This document shows, in pieces, positions 10,041 to 20,800 of a stretch of DNA of 64,000 nt. The DNA lies in contig JBDKER010000013.1 of the NCBI GenBank assembly GCA_039795165.1, positions 50,838 to 114,837 of the forward strand, in the 5' to 3' direction. This DNA is from V1-33 sp039795165 (GTDB lineage Bacteria > Verrucomicrobiota > Verrucomicrobiia > Verrucomicrobiales > V1-33). The notes beneath the pieces were generated by a model that worked only from the letters and a program-made list of their open reading frames with translations, was not told where the DNA came from and made no database searches. Within the stretch, counting starts at the first letter, position 1, and each line of letters starts with the position of its first letter. The position numbers and the translations under genes were made by a program.

Positions 10041-12365
10041 TTAATCCGGCCGTGGTGGTGGGATGGCGTCCGGGGAAGATGCGTTGAGGGTGGCGAGGGT
10101 TTGCTGGAAGGTGCGGAGTTCGCGCTGGAGGGAGTTGGCGTATTCGGCCGCGGTGGTGGGGAGGTTGGAAAGGGAGGCGAAGGCGTGGAGGAGTCGGGTG
10201 CGGAGGAAGTAGTCGTCGGAGTCCTTTGTCTGGGCGAGGATGGAATCGGCGAGGGAGATGAGGAGGGGGGCGGGAGCGGACTGGAGGGGAATGGGGGAAC
10301 TGCTCGCGGGGGTGAGGCTGCTGGCAGTTGCGGAAATGGTGGTGCGGATGGGTCCGGTGGGGGAATCGATGGCGGCGGTGATGGGGGAGGTTGCGAGGTC
10401 GCTGGCGAGGAGGTCGAGGAATCGGGCGGCGTTTTCCCAGAGTTCGGCGTGGGTGCGCGCGGCGCGCTGGATGGGTTCCGACTGGAACGGGAGGGCGTGG
10501 AGGGTGGCGGCGGCTTCGGTGAAGCGGCGGGAAGCGGCGAAGGGGGCGAGTTTCTGGCGGGCCGAGGTGAGCGCGGCGAATTCCTCTTCCGGCGAGAGCG
10601 CTGGTGCGGGTGGACTGGGGGTGGCGGGGGCGAGTGCGGCAAGCGATGAGGTGGCGGCAGTGCGGGCTGGGCTGGCGAGTTGCAGTGCTGCCAGGATGGC
10701 AGCGGCTTCCTTATGGAATGGGGGAGGGGATTGGAGGAATTGGGCGAGGATGGCGGCGTCGTGGCGTTCTGCGGGGGCTAGCGATTGGCAATCGGTGACC
10801 CAGCGGGCTGATTCCGGGGGACGGGCCGATTGAAATGCTGAGAAGAAGATTTGGGCGGAGGGTGCGTCGCCGAGGTGCCAGTTCTTGAGGGCGGCGGCGA
10901 GCAGGCCGATGGCGCGGACGGAATTCGGCGGGCAGTCTGCGGTTTTTGCGGTGGGGACAATCTGCGGGGAGGCGAGCCAGCGGGAAGAATCCGAGAAGAA
11001 CGAGGCGAGGGCTCGGTCGTTTTCGGAATCCGAGAACCTTGGGGCTGCGGCGATGGGAGCGAAGAGTTGGCGGGCTCCGGGTTCGTCGCCCATGAGGAGG
11101 GCAGAGAGCCCGGCATTCCAGCGCGCCCAGAGGCCGGTGGGCTGTCGGACCGATGGAGAGTCGGCGATTTCCGCGAAGATCTGGCGGGCCTTGCCGAAGT
11201 CCTCGGCGAGCAGGGCCGTGCGGGCCTGGAGGAATCGGGCTGAGGTGGAAACATCCGATCCAGCGACCGGGTCGGCGTCGGTGATGAGCGATGCGCTGCT
11301 GGTGGGGTCGGCGTGGGGCGAATTGGAGAGCCGGGAGAACCAGAGGGCGGCGGCGGTGGCCGTGATGGCGGCTGCGGCGAAGATCCAATGACGTGAATTG
11401 CGCGACGTTGATGGGGGCTGCGGGGCGGCAGCCGTGGGGTTTGCGGTGGCTCTTTCGATGGCGGCGAGGAGGTCGTCGTAGGAAGCGAAGCGGTCGTGCG
11501 GGTCAGCGGCAAGCATGCGGCTGACGAGGTCGCAGGTGGCTGGGGAGAGGCCTGAGGAATCCGGGGTCACGGACAGGGGAGCTGATTTGATGCGGAGGAG
11601 TTCGTGCAGCGAGGCCGTATCGCGGTCGCAGGGTGGAGAGCCGAGGAGGGCGTGGTGGAGAGTTGCACCGAGACCGTAGATGTCGGTGCGGCAGTCTTCC
11701 GGCTGGTGGAGCAGGGTTTCGGGGGCGACGTAGAAGGGCGTGGCCCAGATTTCGCCGCTGCCATTGGCATCGCGGGTGAAGAGGGCGAGGCCGAAGTCGA
11801 CGATCTTGGCTGAGCCTTCCGTGGTGAGGAGGATGTTGCCCGGTTTGAGGTCGCGGTGGAGCAGGCCGGCTTCGTGGGCGGCGCGGAGGCCGCGGGCTGT
11901 CTGCGCGGCGATGGCGAGCGCGTGCGATTCCGTGAGCCGGCCATTGCGGCGGATGAGTTCGTCGAGGCTGCCGCCCGGAACCAGTTCCATGGCGATGTAG
12001 AAGAATCCCTGATCACGTCCGGCGGAGAAGAGTCTGACGACATTCGGGTGCGAGATGCGGGCGGTGATTTCCGCTTCGCGTTCGAACTGGGCGAGCCGGG
12101 CCGGGTCGCGACTGCAGTCCGGGTTGAGGATTTTGAGGGCGACGTCGCGGTCGAGTTTGGCGTCGTGGGCTTTGAAGACGCGGCTCATGCCGCCGCGGCC
12201 GATTTCAGCGGTGATGGTGAACTGGTGGAAGGTGTGGCGGACGCGCATGGCGGATCCGCAGTGTGGGCAGGCGATTTTGTCGTATGGGTGGAGGTGCGAC
12301 ACGTCGACGGTTCCTGCGCAATGTGGGCAGGAATTGGCGTAGTGGTCGGCTCCGGGGGAATTCAT
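10041..12365 (-). CDS. Zinc-ribbon Ser/Thr protein kinase with one membrane segment
   Basis: A Hanks-type kinase of 774 residues. A small zinc ribbon comes first (CPHC at 13-16 and CPHC at 33-36). The kinase domain then runs from about 48 to 310: glycine loop GRGGMSRVF, Lys78 in VALKIL, HRDLKPGN with Asp172, DFG at 190-192, and the APE motif. All residues needed for catalysis are present. A transmembrane helix follows near 328-348 (WIFAAAAITATAAALW). The C-terminal ~420 residues are Ala/Pro/Ser-rich and mostly helical, presumably outside the cytoplasm, and have no recognisable sensor fold such as PASTA or WD40. Single-membrane-pass kinases of this form are common in Planctomycetota and Verrucomicrobiota. 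The target is unknown. It is divergent from miaA across 92 bases and monocistronic, with a terminator at 9952-9985. Confidence 0.92.
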   Translation of the reverse strand: MNSPGADHYANSCPHCAGTVDVSHLHPYDKIACPHCGSAMRVRHTFHQFTITAEIGRGGMSRVFKAHDAKLDRDVALKILNPDCSRDPARLAQFEREAEITARISHPNVVRLFSAGRDQGFFYIAMELVPGGSLDELIRRNGRLTESHALAIAAQTARGLRAAHEAGLLHRDLKPGNILLTTEGSAKIVDFGLALFTRDANGSGEIWATPFYVAPETLLHQPEDCRTDIYGLGATLHHALLGSPPCDRDTASLHELLRIKSAPLSVTPDSSGLSPATCDLVSRMLAADPHDRFASYDDLLAAIERATANPTAAAPQPPSTSRNSRHWIFAAAAITATAAALWFSRLSNSPHADPTSSASLITDADPVAGSDVSTSARFLQARTALLAEDFGKARQIFAEIADSPSVRQPTGLWARWNAGLSALLMGDEPGARQLFAPIAAAPRFSDSENDRALASFFSDSSRWLASPQIVPTAKTADCPPNSVRAIGLLAAALKNWHLGDAPSAQIFFSAFQSARPPESARWVTDCQSLAPAERHDAAILAQFLQSPPPFHKEAAAILAALQLASPARTAATSSLAALAPATPSPPAPALSPEEEFAALTSARQKLAPFAASRRFTEAAATLHALPFQSEPIQRAARTHAELWENAARFLDLLASDLATSPITAAIDSPTGPIRTTISATASSLTPASSSPIPLQSAPAPLLISLADSILAQTKDSDDYFLRTRLLHAFASLSNLPTTAAEYANSLQRELRTFQQTLATLNASSPDAIPPPRPD

Positions 12366-12446
12366 GATGGTTTCCGATGATAGAGGATACTGGGAGGTGC
12401 TGCAAGAATGTGGGCGGTTGGCAGGCTGGTGGAAACGGGCATGGAT

Positions 12447-12452
12447 GGGAGG
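12447..12452 (+). promoter_or_regulatory. Ribosome binding site fixing the miaA start
   Basis: GGGAGG with 5 bases to the ATG at 12458. It decides this start over in-frame alternatives upstream such as 12377, which would add 27 residues unlike any MiaA. Confidence 0.75.
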
Positions 12453-12457
12453 TAGCG

Positions 12458-13411
12458 ATGAGCGACGAGACAGAGAGAACCGGGACAGGCGGGGTGGTGC
12501 TGTACCTTGCCGGGGCGACCGCCTGCGGAAAGAGTGCGGTGGGAGCGCGGGTGGCGGCCTTGCTTGGCGGGGAGGTGGTGTGTGCCGACAGCTATCAGCT
12601 GCTGCGAGGCTTGGGTGTGCTGACGGCGCAGCCCGGGGCAGAGGAATGTGGTGAGGCCCCGCATTGGCTTTATGGGAGTCAGGGAGTGGGCGAGGTGATG
12701 AATGCGGGGCGTTATGCGGAACTGGCGTGGCCGGTGATGCAGGCTGTGCAGTCGCGCGGAGCGGTGCCCGTCGTGGCGGGCGGGAGCGGATTGTATCTGA
12801 AGGCGCTGACGCATGGCTTGAGCAGACTTCCCGCTGCCGATGCGTCGCTGCGGCGGCAGTTGGATCAACTGAGTGCGCAGGAAGCCGTCGACTGGCTGCT
12901 GCGGTTGGATGGGCGGGCCGGGGAAGGCATCAATCTGCGCAATCCGCGGCATGTGCAGCGGGCGCTGGAGATCAGTCTGCTGAGTGGGCGTCCGGCGCGG
13001 GAAGTGAAGGAATCGTTTGTGCGCGGGCCGCATGAGGGAGCGGTGGGTGTGGTCCTTGTGCGGGAGCGTGGCGATGTGGTGCGGCGGATTGAGGCACGGA
13101 CGCGGAAGATGGTGGCGGATGGGGTGGTGGACGAAGTGCGGGCGGTGGCGGCGGTGGCTGGACCGACTGCGTCGAGCGCGATTGGTTTCCGGGAATTTGC
13201 GGCGGTGGGCAGTGGGGAGATGAGGGTGGACGACGCCGTGGAGGCCGTGGCGCTGGCGACGCGGCAGTACGCCAAGCGGCAGGCCAGCTGGTTCCGCCGG
13301 GAGGCGTGGATGGAGCCCGTCCCGGTGGCGGAGGATGAAACTGTGGAAGATGTGGCGGGCCGGGTTCTGGCAGTGCTGCGGGATCGTGGAATCAGCGCAT
13401 CGCCGCGCTGA
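12458..13411 (+). CDS. miaA: tRNA dimethylallyltransferase
   Basis: MiaA transfers a dimethylallyl group to N6 of adenosine 37 in tRNAs that read codons beginning with U. The 317-residue length is normal for the family. Signatures: P-loop GATACGKS (residues 19-26), ADSYQLLRGLGVLTAQP with the catalytic-base Asp44, GGSGLYLKAL for substrate binding, NPRHVQRALE, IGFREF, and the closing RQYAKRQASWFRRE typical of the tRNA-binding end. Two positions differ from the commonest consensus (CGKS for SGKS, DSYQ for DSRQ or DSMQ), which I regard as tolerated variation. The 3' end overlaps the convergent CotH-type gene by 20 bases. The upstream kinase is divergent. I see no hfq or mutL neighbour, so the gene appears to be a single transcription unit. 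Confidence 0.96.
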   Translation: MSDETERTGTGGVVLYLAGATACGKSAVGARVAALLGGEVVCADSYQLLRGLGVLTAQPGAEECGEAPHWLYGSQGVGEVMNAGRYAELAWPVMQAVQSRGAVPVVAGGSGLYLKALTHGLSRLPAADASLRRQLDQLSAQEAVDWLLRLDGRAGEGINLRNPRHVQRALEISLLSGRPAREVKESFVRGPHEGAVGVVLVRERGDVVRRIEARTRKMVADGVVDEVRAVAAVAGPTASSAIGFREFAAVGSGEMRVDDAVEAVALATRQYAKRQASWFRREAWMEPVPVAEDETVEDVAGRVLAVLRDRGISASPR

Positions 13412-16400
13412 GGCGCAGGAAGGTGCGCTGGTTGTCCGGGGGTGAGGCGATCGCTTCCATGGTCACGGAGATGCGGCCGTCCGGGAGGACGGATTCGGAG
13501 ACCGTGCGGAACGCGGCATCGGTGGACGACCATGGACCTGCGGGAGACGAGGCCGACTGAGGGGTCAGTCTGGTGTCATCGGCGGCGGCGGCGCGGGCGA
13601 AGCGGAAGCGGAGGGGTTGGGTTGATTCGATGACGAGCGGGAGGTCAGGGGAAGGTGAGGCATCGCTGAGGCCGAGGGCGTATTCCATGAGGGCGGTGAG
13701 GCCGTCGCCGTCGGCGTCCGCCGAGGGATCGCCCGAGAAGCCCGGACCACTGTCGCTGCTGCCCGGGGATCCTCCGGTAAGGGCTGAGGGACGCCAGTTG
13801 GTGGAGTTGCTCAGGTCGTTGCCGGCCGCGGGTTTGATCTGGACGAGGCTGTGACCGCCGCCGTCGGCAAGGGGGGACCATTGGTCATTCCATGTCATCT
13901 GGACGATGGGAGAGCCATCTGGACTGACGAGGCTGAGTGATTCACCGCCATTGGCGAGCGAGTCGAGGAAGATGCCATCTGGCCGTGGGCGGGAAGGGTA
14001 GAGGCGGAGGAAGTCGGGTTCGCTGGCGGCGAGGACAAGGCGTTGACCGGGGGCGAGAATGGTATCGCGCCATGGGGAGAACTGGAAGCGGATGCCGTCC
14101 GCGAAGCGGCAGCCGCGGAGATTGATGAATTCGGTGGGCGACGTGTTGAGGAGTTCGAGGAACTGGCCCGTGCTGCCGGTGGCCGGGTGGAACATGAGTT
14201 CGCTGATGGTGAGTGCGCCGGTGGGAATGGCGGCAGTGCCGGCAGGCTGGAAGAACGCTTCGGTGAGGGCGGACCACATTCCTGTGGACGAACGGGAACG
14301 CGCCCGGATGAGGGATCGGCCTGTGAGGTTGAGTGGAGCGCTGTAGGTGATGGCCGAGGGAGCGACCGTGCCGCCGGGAAGGCGTGGGTCCGATCCATCC
14401 GTGGTGCAGAAGACCGTGGCTCCGGAGGGACCTGAGATGGCGAGGGTGAAGCCTGGATTGAAGGTGCCGCCGTGCTGCTGGAACGTGGGTGGATTGGTGG
14501 TGGGGAAGAATCCGGCCGAGCGGAACTGGCTGAGGACGGTGTTCGTGCGGTTGGGGATCCACGAATTGCGGCAGACCGTCCATGCGCCGTTCCAGTTGTC
14601 CGGGAGGCGGTAATTCCAGCGGCCTGCTTCCGGGATGAAGGCGCGCTGCACGGCTGAGCACATGGCATTGAGACGGGCCGTATTGCGGGCGGCGGAGAGG
14701 GCACCATTGGGGCCGAGGTGACGGTGGATGCGGTCGGCAAGGAGGATGCGGTATTCCGGATCTGCTGCGAGGAAGAGGCCTGCGAAGATGGAACCGGGGC
14801 CGTCGCCCGGGGATCGGCCGGCATTGAAGACACCGTTCACGAGGGTCGAGGCGCGGGCCGTGTTGTTATCCGATCCGTCCCATGCGGCGATCTGGTTGGA
14901 AGCATTGATGGAGAGCCAGCCATCGGCGTCGTTCATGAGGAAGCGGAAGCCTGAGCCTGGGGAGATGTGTCCGGCGCAGCGGTATTCGTCCTCCGAGTTT
15001 CCGAACATCCATGTGATCATGTAATCGATGTAGTTCGTGACCTCGATGAGGGACTTGCTGTTCGTGAAGCTGAGGCGCTGGGCTTTGGCGCGTTCCCATG
15101 CGGCTCCGGTGCCGTCGTAGGCCTGGCCGGGGGTGGGCCAGCCGCCGACGTTGTAGTTTCCGTTGATGGCTTCGTACGATTCCTTTTCGCCGCCGAGGTA
15201 ATCGGCGAGCATGGCAGCGTTCCAGCGTTCGCGGAGTTGGTACATGCCCCAGTAGGTGCCGTTGATGAAGAGGTGGACCATGCGTCCGTGGGGCGAGACG
15301 TGGCCCATTTCGAGCATGGTCTGGTCTGTGAAGAGATTGCTCATGTAGAAGCCGCGGTCTTTCATGTCGTGGCTGCCGCTGCGGAGTTCGAGACTGTCGA
15401 AGGATTCGGCGGCCGCGGTGCCGTGGTCGCTGCCGCGGAAGAGCGGGGCCTGGAAGCGCGGGGCTCCGTAGCGGTCGCGGAAGTAGAGGCGGAAGCTCTT
15501 CTTGGCGAAATTGGTGAAGGCACCGCCGAACCATGAGACTCCGGTGCCTGCGGCGGCCGTCGTGCCCGTGGTCTGGTCGAGCCATTCGATGTGGGCGGCG
15601 ACCTCTGTATCGTTGTTGATGGCCGACGGATTGGCGGTGGTGAGGGACATCATGGGGAGGTCGCGCAGGCCGGCTGGAATCTGGGGACCCCATGTGGCAT
15701 TGTTCGTGACGACCGGGAGCATCGTTGACTGGCTGGCCACGTTATCCGGAAATAGATAAGAATGGGTATCGGTGTTCGTGGGGGCGAGGCCCGGGGCGAA
15801 GGCGGCGGCGCGGATGACGGTGGAAGCGGAGACTGCAAGGGGGCCTGTGTAGACTGTCCCGGTCGATTCCGTCGGTTCCGTGCCATTGGTGGTGTAGCGG
15901 ATGACCGCGCTGGGGGTGTCGCAGGAGATGGTGACCGACTGAGGTTCCGAGAAGACGCCGCGGCGGGGGAGGAAGCGGGTATCGGCGACGACTCCGGCGA
16001 AGCCCTCGCCCTGGTTGGCGGCGTTCGGGGTGGCTGGACGGAAGTAGCGCCATGCACCGCCGGCATTGCGGCCGTAGCCGGTTTCCGTGCTTTGTTCCGG
16101 GTAGGCGGGAGTGGTCGGCCAGTCTGCTGGAACGCGGTCTATGACCGTGCCATCGGGAGCTGAGAGCGTGAGGGATTCGCCCGAGCGGGCGAGCGAGAAA
16201 TTCGTGTGCAGTCTGCTGGAGTTGTCCGAGCGGTTCTTGCCCGAGGCGAAGACCACGAGGAAGCCCTGCGGGGGAATCGTGGTGGCCGGGAAGATCCATT
16301 TCCGTGGGTTGCCGGGATTATCCGAGAGGCCGTGGCCGGTGACGCTGGCCGTGTAGGGATTCGGGTTGAAGAACTCGATCCAGTCCGGGTTTTCGCCATC

Positions 16401-17678
16401 TTCGTCCGGGAAGCTGCCGGCGCTGTCGGCGAGGAATTCGTTGATGCGGACGGGGAGGGTGGGGGCATCGACCGCGATGGTGACGGTGGCCGTGCTGGTG
16501 CCCGAGGCATTGGTGGCAGTGAGGGTGTAGGTGGTGGTGGTGGCAGGCTGGACGCGGAACGTGCCCGTGGCGGGATGGGTGCTGCCATCCGGATCGAGCC
16601 GGACCGTGGTGGCTCCTTCGACCGACCATGTCAGGGTAGCGGCGCTGGGGAGGCTGGGGTTGCCTGTGGCCGTGATGTTGCCTGCGTCCGGTTCGAACCG
16701 GGCGATGCGTGGAACGGGAGCGCGGTATGCTTCCACTTCTGAGATCTGAGGATTGAAGGGATCGCCGCTGTTATTGAGGATGCGGAGGAAGCGGCCCGTG
16801 GGCGTACCGGAGCCATCGGAGGCGCGGACCGTGTCGGCACTGCCCGGGTCAGCGAACGTGCCATCCTTGCGGACATCGGCCGACCAGACTGCCGGGCCTG
16901 GCGAGCCATTGAGGTCCTCGTGGATGGAGACGCGGTAATTGCGGAGCCGTTCCGGACAGCAATCGGCGCGCTGGTAGATGACGATGCGGTCGAGGGGATA
17001 GGTGCGGAGGAGATCGATCTGCCAGTGGAACGAACTGGTGCCCGCAGACGGCGGGTGAGAGAAATTGAGGAGATTGCCATCGGTGAGGGCACTGGCGGCG
17101 CCGGCCCCGGGGGCCGCCGTGGCGGTCACGGGCTTGCCGAGGGCGACATTGGGAATCGCGATGTCATCCGTCCAGACCTGGATTTCCGCGAGCTGAGGAT
17201 TGTAGGCTGAGTTGCTGACATTCTCGAGGCGGATCCATTGACCCGCGAAGGTGCCCGTCGGGTGGGCCGAGGCAAAGACTTCGTCCATGCCGCCCATGCC
17301 TGAGTTCGTGCCATTGGCGCGGATGACAGCCGACCAGACCGCCGTGCCGGGAGCGCCGCTGCCATTGTCCGGGTGGACCGAAACGCGGTAGTTCGAGAGA
17401 CGTTCCGGGCAGCAGTCGTGCCGGTTGTAGATCCGGATGGAATTGATGGTGCGGCTCGTCTGCAGGTTCAGTTCGTAGCGGAAACCGGATGTGCCTGACG
17501 CCGCCTGCGGATGGGTGAACGTGGTCAGTTGTCCGTCCGTCAGGTTGGTGACCGGGAAGCCGGGCCAGAGCGGCCCGGATGCCGTGATGGGGCGGCCGAG
17601 GGCCGCATTGGCCTGAGCGATCGCCTGAGGAACGGGGCTCAGGAACGCTGCGGCAGCGAGCAAAGAGAGAAATCGCAT
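13392..17678 (-). CDS. Secreted CotH-type protein with discoidin-like, lamin-tail and CHB_HEX_C domains
   Basis: A 1428-residue exported protein. The start ATG at 17678 opens a clean signal peptide (MRFLSLLAAAAFLSP...AIAQA). The frame continues upstream but there runs antisense to the CHAT gene. Domains: two F5/8-type-C (discoidin-like) modules (about 25-165 and 167-300, both with NHDCCPE/RADCCPE-like cysteine pairs); an Ig-like module (about 310-400); a lamin-tail domain (about 411-520, INEFLADSAGSFPDEDG); a chitobiase C-terminal-like domain (about 555-640); a CotH kinase-like domain (about 670-1055, NGTYWGMYQLRER and FLMNDADGW); a second chitobiase-like domain; a second lamin-tail domain (about 1156-1265); and a calcium loop DADGDGLTALMEYALG before the last strand FLRLSAAMR. 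CotH domains can phosphorylate secreted proteins. Whether this one is active is untested. Probably binds surface glycans. Confidence 0.88.
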   Translation of the reverse strand: MRFLSLLAAAAFLSPVPQAIAQANAALGRPITASGPLWPGFPVTNLTDGQLTTFTHPQAASGTSGFRYELNLQTSRTINSIRIYNRHDCCPERLSNYRVSVHPDNGSGAPGTAVWSAVIRANGTNSGMGGMDEVFASAHPTGTFAGQWIRLENVSNSAYNPQLAEIQVWTDDIAIPNVALGKPVTATAAPGAGAASALTDGNLLNFSHPPSAGTSSFHWQIDLLRTYPLDRIVIYQRADCCPERLRNYRVSIHEDLNGSPGPAVWSADVRKDGTFADPGSADTVRASDGSGTPTGRFLRILNNSGDPFNPQISEVEAYRAPVPRIARFEPDAGNITATGNPSLPSAATLTWSVEGATTVRLDPDGSTHPATGTFRVQPATTTTYTLTATNASGTSTATVTIAVDAPTLPVRINEFLADSAGSFPDEDGENPDWIEFFNPNPYTASVTGHGLSDNPGNPRKWIFPATTIPPQGFLVVFASGKNRSDNSSRLHTNFSLARSGESLTLSAPDGTVIDRVPADWPTTPAYPEQSTETGYGRNAGGAWRYFRPATPNAANQGEGFAGVVADTRFLPRRGVFSEPQSVTISCDTPSAVIRYTTNGTEPTESTGTVYTGPLAVSASTVIRAAAFAPGLAPTNTDTHSYLFPDNVASQSTMLPVVTNNATWGPQIPAGLRDLPMMSLTTANPSAINNDTEVAAHIEWLDQTTGTTAAAGTGVSWFGGAFTNFAKKSFRLYFRDRYGAPRFQAPLFRGSDHGTAAAESFDSLELRSGSHDMKDRGFYMSNLFTDQTMLEMGHVSPHGRMVHLFINGTYWGMYQLRERWNAAMLADYLGGEKESYEAINGNYNVGGWPTPGQAYDGTGAAWERAKAQRLSFTNSKSLIEVTNYIDYMITWMFGNSEDEYRCAGHISPGSGFRFLMNDADGWLSINASNQIAAWDGSDNNTARASTLVNGVFNAGRSPGDGPGSIFAGLFLAADPEYRILLADRIHRHLGPNGALSAARNTARLNAMCSAVQRAFIPEAGRWNYRLPDNWNGAWTVCRNSWIPNRTNTVLSQFRSAGFFPTTNPPTFQQHGGTFNPGFTLAISGPSGATVFCTTDGSDPRLPGGTVAPSAITYSAPLNLTGRSLIRARSRSSTGMWSALTEAFFQPAGTAAIPTGALTISELMFHPATGSTGQFLELLNTSPTEFINLRGCRFADGIRFQFSPWRDTILAPGQRLVLAASEPDFLRLYPSRPRPDGIFLDSLANGGESLSLVSPDGSPIVQMTWNDQWSPLADGGGHSLVQIKPAAGNDLSNSTNWRPSALTGGSPGSSDSGPGFSGDPSADADGDGLTALMEYALGLSDASPSPDLPLVIESTQPLRFRFARAAAADDTRLTPQSASSPAGPWSSTDAAFRTVSESVLPDGRISVTMEAIASPPDNQRTFLRLSAAMR

Positions 17679-17810
17679 GGGAAAAAGGGAAATGGATTCC
17701 GGCAGGGTATCAGAGTCCGACGGTGGCGTGCAAGTCCTGCGGTGCCATGACTGGATGGTTTGCTGCATTGGCAGTAAATCAGTTTTCGGGAACGACGGAG
17801 CTTGGCAGAT

Positions 17811-17818
17811 GGGGGAAG
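17811..17818 (+). promoter_or_regulatory. Ribosome binding site fixing the CHAT-fusion start
   Basis: GGGGGAAG immediately before the ATG at 17820. It favours that ATG over the in-frame TTG at 17802. The 141-base gap 17679-17819 must hold promoters for both divergent genes; I see no consensus -35/-10 pair with confidence. Confidence 0.6.
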
Positions 17819-17819
17819 A

Positions 17820-20800
17820 ATGGCGTATTTCGAGGGAAACTCCATCAATGCCATGCCAGTCAGGAAACCGGTGACGAAGACAGCGAAGCGTGCGGTGCAG
17901 AAAACCGTGAAGAAAAAGGCCGTCCGAAAGCGCGGGGACGCCGGGGATCCGGCAGGGGATGAGAGTGGCCTGCTCGAGGTGGTGGGCGACGGATGGGAAC
18001 TGACGGAAGAGGCCGTGGTCACGACCATGCGGCGCGGCGTGCGGTCGGGCGGATCTGAACTTCCCGAATTTCTGCGCAGCGGGGATTTCGCGGTGGTGGC
18101 GCAGGCGAGGGTTGAGCCTGCGGCGGTGCGGCGGGCGGCTGGAGGGGTTCAGGCCATGGCGGGATCGGCTCTGCAGGTGAAGGCTCCGGTTCCGGAGGAG
18201 GGATCGTATCTGCTGATGGCGCGGCATGAAGCGAGCGGAGCCATCACCTTTCACCGGGGCGAAGCGCTGCCGGTGCGGCGTGGCGGGGTGGGGGCGCAGC
18301 AGGTCTTTCAGGTGCCTGCGGCGGCCGTGACTGATGCTGAACGAGGCCGCCGTGGCATCTTGAGCCGGGCCGTGCGGCTGGTGCTGGTGAAGGTGGGGGA
18401 ATGGCTCAGCGAAAAAGGGATGGGGAAGGTTGCCGGAGTGATCGTGCCGAAACTGGCCTTGGAACTCGAGAAGCGGCTCTGGAAGGGACGCACGCTGGGC
18501 TGGGTGCGGGTAACGCCCGAGTTGCTCGCGTCGGCGGAGGACCGCATGAAGCCGGGGGTGCCGTCGTTCCGGAAGCCGCAGCGTGGACTGCTGCTGATTC
18601 ATGGAACTTTTTCGTCGGCGCATGCCGCCTTCAAGGGGCTCGCCGGCACGAAATTCCTTGCGGAGGCGGCGCGCGTCTATGGAACTGCGATCTACGCCTT
18701 CAATCATTTCACCTTCAGTCAGACGCCTGCGGAAAATGTGCGGCAGATGCTCGATGCCCTCCCGTCCGGCGAGTTTGTGTTCGATGTGATCACGCATTCG
18801 CGCGGCGGACTGGTGCTGCGCGAGCTGGTGGAAGGCAGTGGCCGGTCGCATGCGGCGGCGGCCCGTGTGAAGATCGGGAAGGTTGTCATGGTAGCGAGTC
18901 CGAGCGAGGGAACGCCGCTGGCAGACGAAGCCCATTGGGACCGATTGCTCTCGCATCTGGCCAATCTGCTGGAAGCATTGCCCGACCATCCGTTCGTGAT
19001 GGGGGCCGGCTGGCTGACCGAAGCGCTCAAGTGGTTTGCGTCGCATCTGCTCGGCAACTGTCCGGGATTGGTGTCGATGGATCCGCGTGGGGATTTCATT
19101 GCCTCGATCCAGGGTACGCCCGGGCGGCCTGCGGGAACCGACTACCACGCGCTGGTTTCCAATTACCATCCTCCGGCGAACCTGCTGGCGCGCTTTGCCG
19201 ATATGGGCATCGACCGATTCTTTGGCGGGGCCAACGATCTCGTGGTGCCCTCCGAGGGAGGCTGGCGGACGGGTGGAGAGGAATCCTCGTGGATTGCGGG
19301 AGCGCGGATTGGATGTTTCGGGCCCGGGGGGAATCTGACGGCGTCCGAGCCCGTGAATCATGTGACATTCTTTGGACAGGCGGCCACTTCGGATTTTCTG
19401 CTCTCGTCCCTCCTGGGCAGACCGGCGTCGCATGATCCGGTCGATCCCCTGCGGGAACTGCCGCTGCGGGGACGCCGGAGCGGGGTGACGGCGGCCCTTG
19501 CGGTGGGGCGTGCGGAAGTGCTGGCTGTGCCTACTTCTTCAGAGGTTACCCGTGCCGCCGGGCCATCCGTGCGGGCGTCGGAGCCCGTGCGGGTGGAAGC
19601 CGATGGCTGGGAAGACGAGGATACGCTGTATCTGACTGTGCTGGCGTCGGTGATGACCGACAACTTTCAGAAGCAGAGGTCGACGCTGATGCTGCTGGCG
19701 CAGTATGGCAGTGCGCGGGTGGCCGAGCCGTTCTACACCCGCAATGTCGATGCCAGTGCCACCGAGCAGACCATCTGGAATGCATCTCAGCTGAAGGCTG
19801 CCGGGACCAGATTCAAGGAGATCATTGCGATGCAGCAGGCGTTGCTGGCCTACACCAATGAAGGAACACCGCTTGGAAAAGACGATCGCGCTTCCGGGGG
19901 TGCTGAGGGATTTGTCCAGCGGCTTGGAGAGAAGCTCTTCAATGTACTCTTCACTGGGCAGGTGCGGAGGCTGTACGATTCCGTGGTTTTCGCGCACCGG
20001 AACCGCGAGCTGAACATTGTCTTCACGTCGATGGTGCCATGGTTGTCCGATCTTCCGTGGGAGATGGCATGGGATCCCGGGTACAAGGGATTCCTTTCCA
20101 CCGGCAATGTCCGCTTCCTGCGCAATGTGCTCACGCCAGTGCCCGCCGACCGCATTACGCGGCGCAATGGGCGGCTCCGGATCCTGGTGGCGTCGGCTCA
20201 GGCAGCCGGTGCCGCCATGCTGTCCGACGACCAGGAAATCCAGCGCATTCGGGATTCGTTCCGGGCGCTCACGGATCTCGGGCTCGTGGAGGTCGATGTG
20301 ATTCCGCGGTGCACGCCTGATCTGCTGCATAGTCAGCTTCGGTTTGCGACGGATGAGCAGGAATACGACGTGCTGCATTTCATCGGACACGGCAGCCATG
20401 ATCTTGCGAAGGGAGGCACGATTGATTTCGAGCGGGAGAGCGGTGAGGTGCACCGGGTTAGCGCGCGGCAGTTTGCGGACCTTGTGCGTGGGCGGGGCAT
20501 CCGAATTGTGTTTCTGAATGCCTGTGAGACTGGGCGGGGTTATGGGGCGGGCGATGAAGGGACCAACTACAACCGCGGGGTGGCGGTGGAACTGGCGGAA
20601 GAAGGCATTCCTGCGGTGGTGGCTAATCAGTATTCCGTGGTCGATCAGCTGGCCTCGCTGTTTTCGCTGCATTTCTATTCGTGTCTGGCGCATGGGCTGA
20701 GTATTTCCGATGCCATGCGGGAGGCGCGCATTGCGGTGAGTCTTTCCGAGGATGCGGAGCCGATGGACTGGGCGGTCCCGGTGCTGTTTGCGCGCAATCC

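Noticed and set aside
17679..19433. A 585-codon N-terminal extension of the minus-strand CotH-type protein
   Set aside because: It is antisense to the hydrolase domain of the CHAT fusion, and a clean signal peptide starts at 17678.
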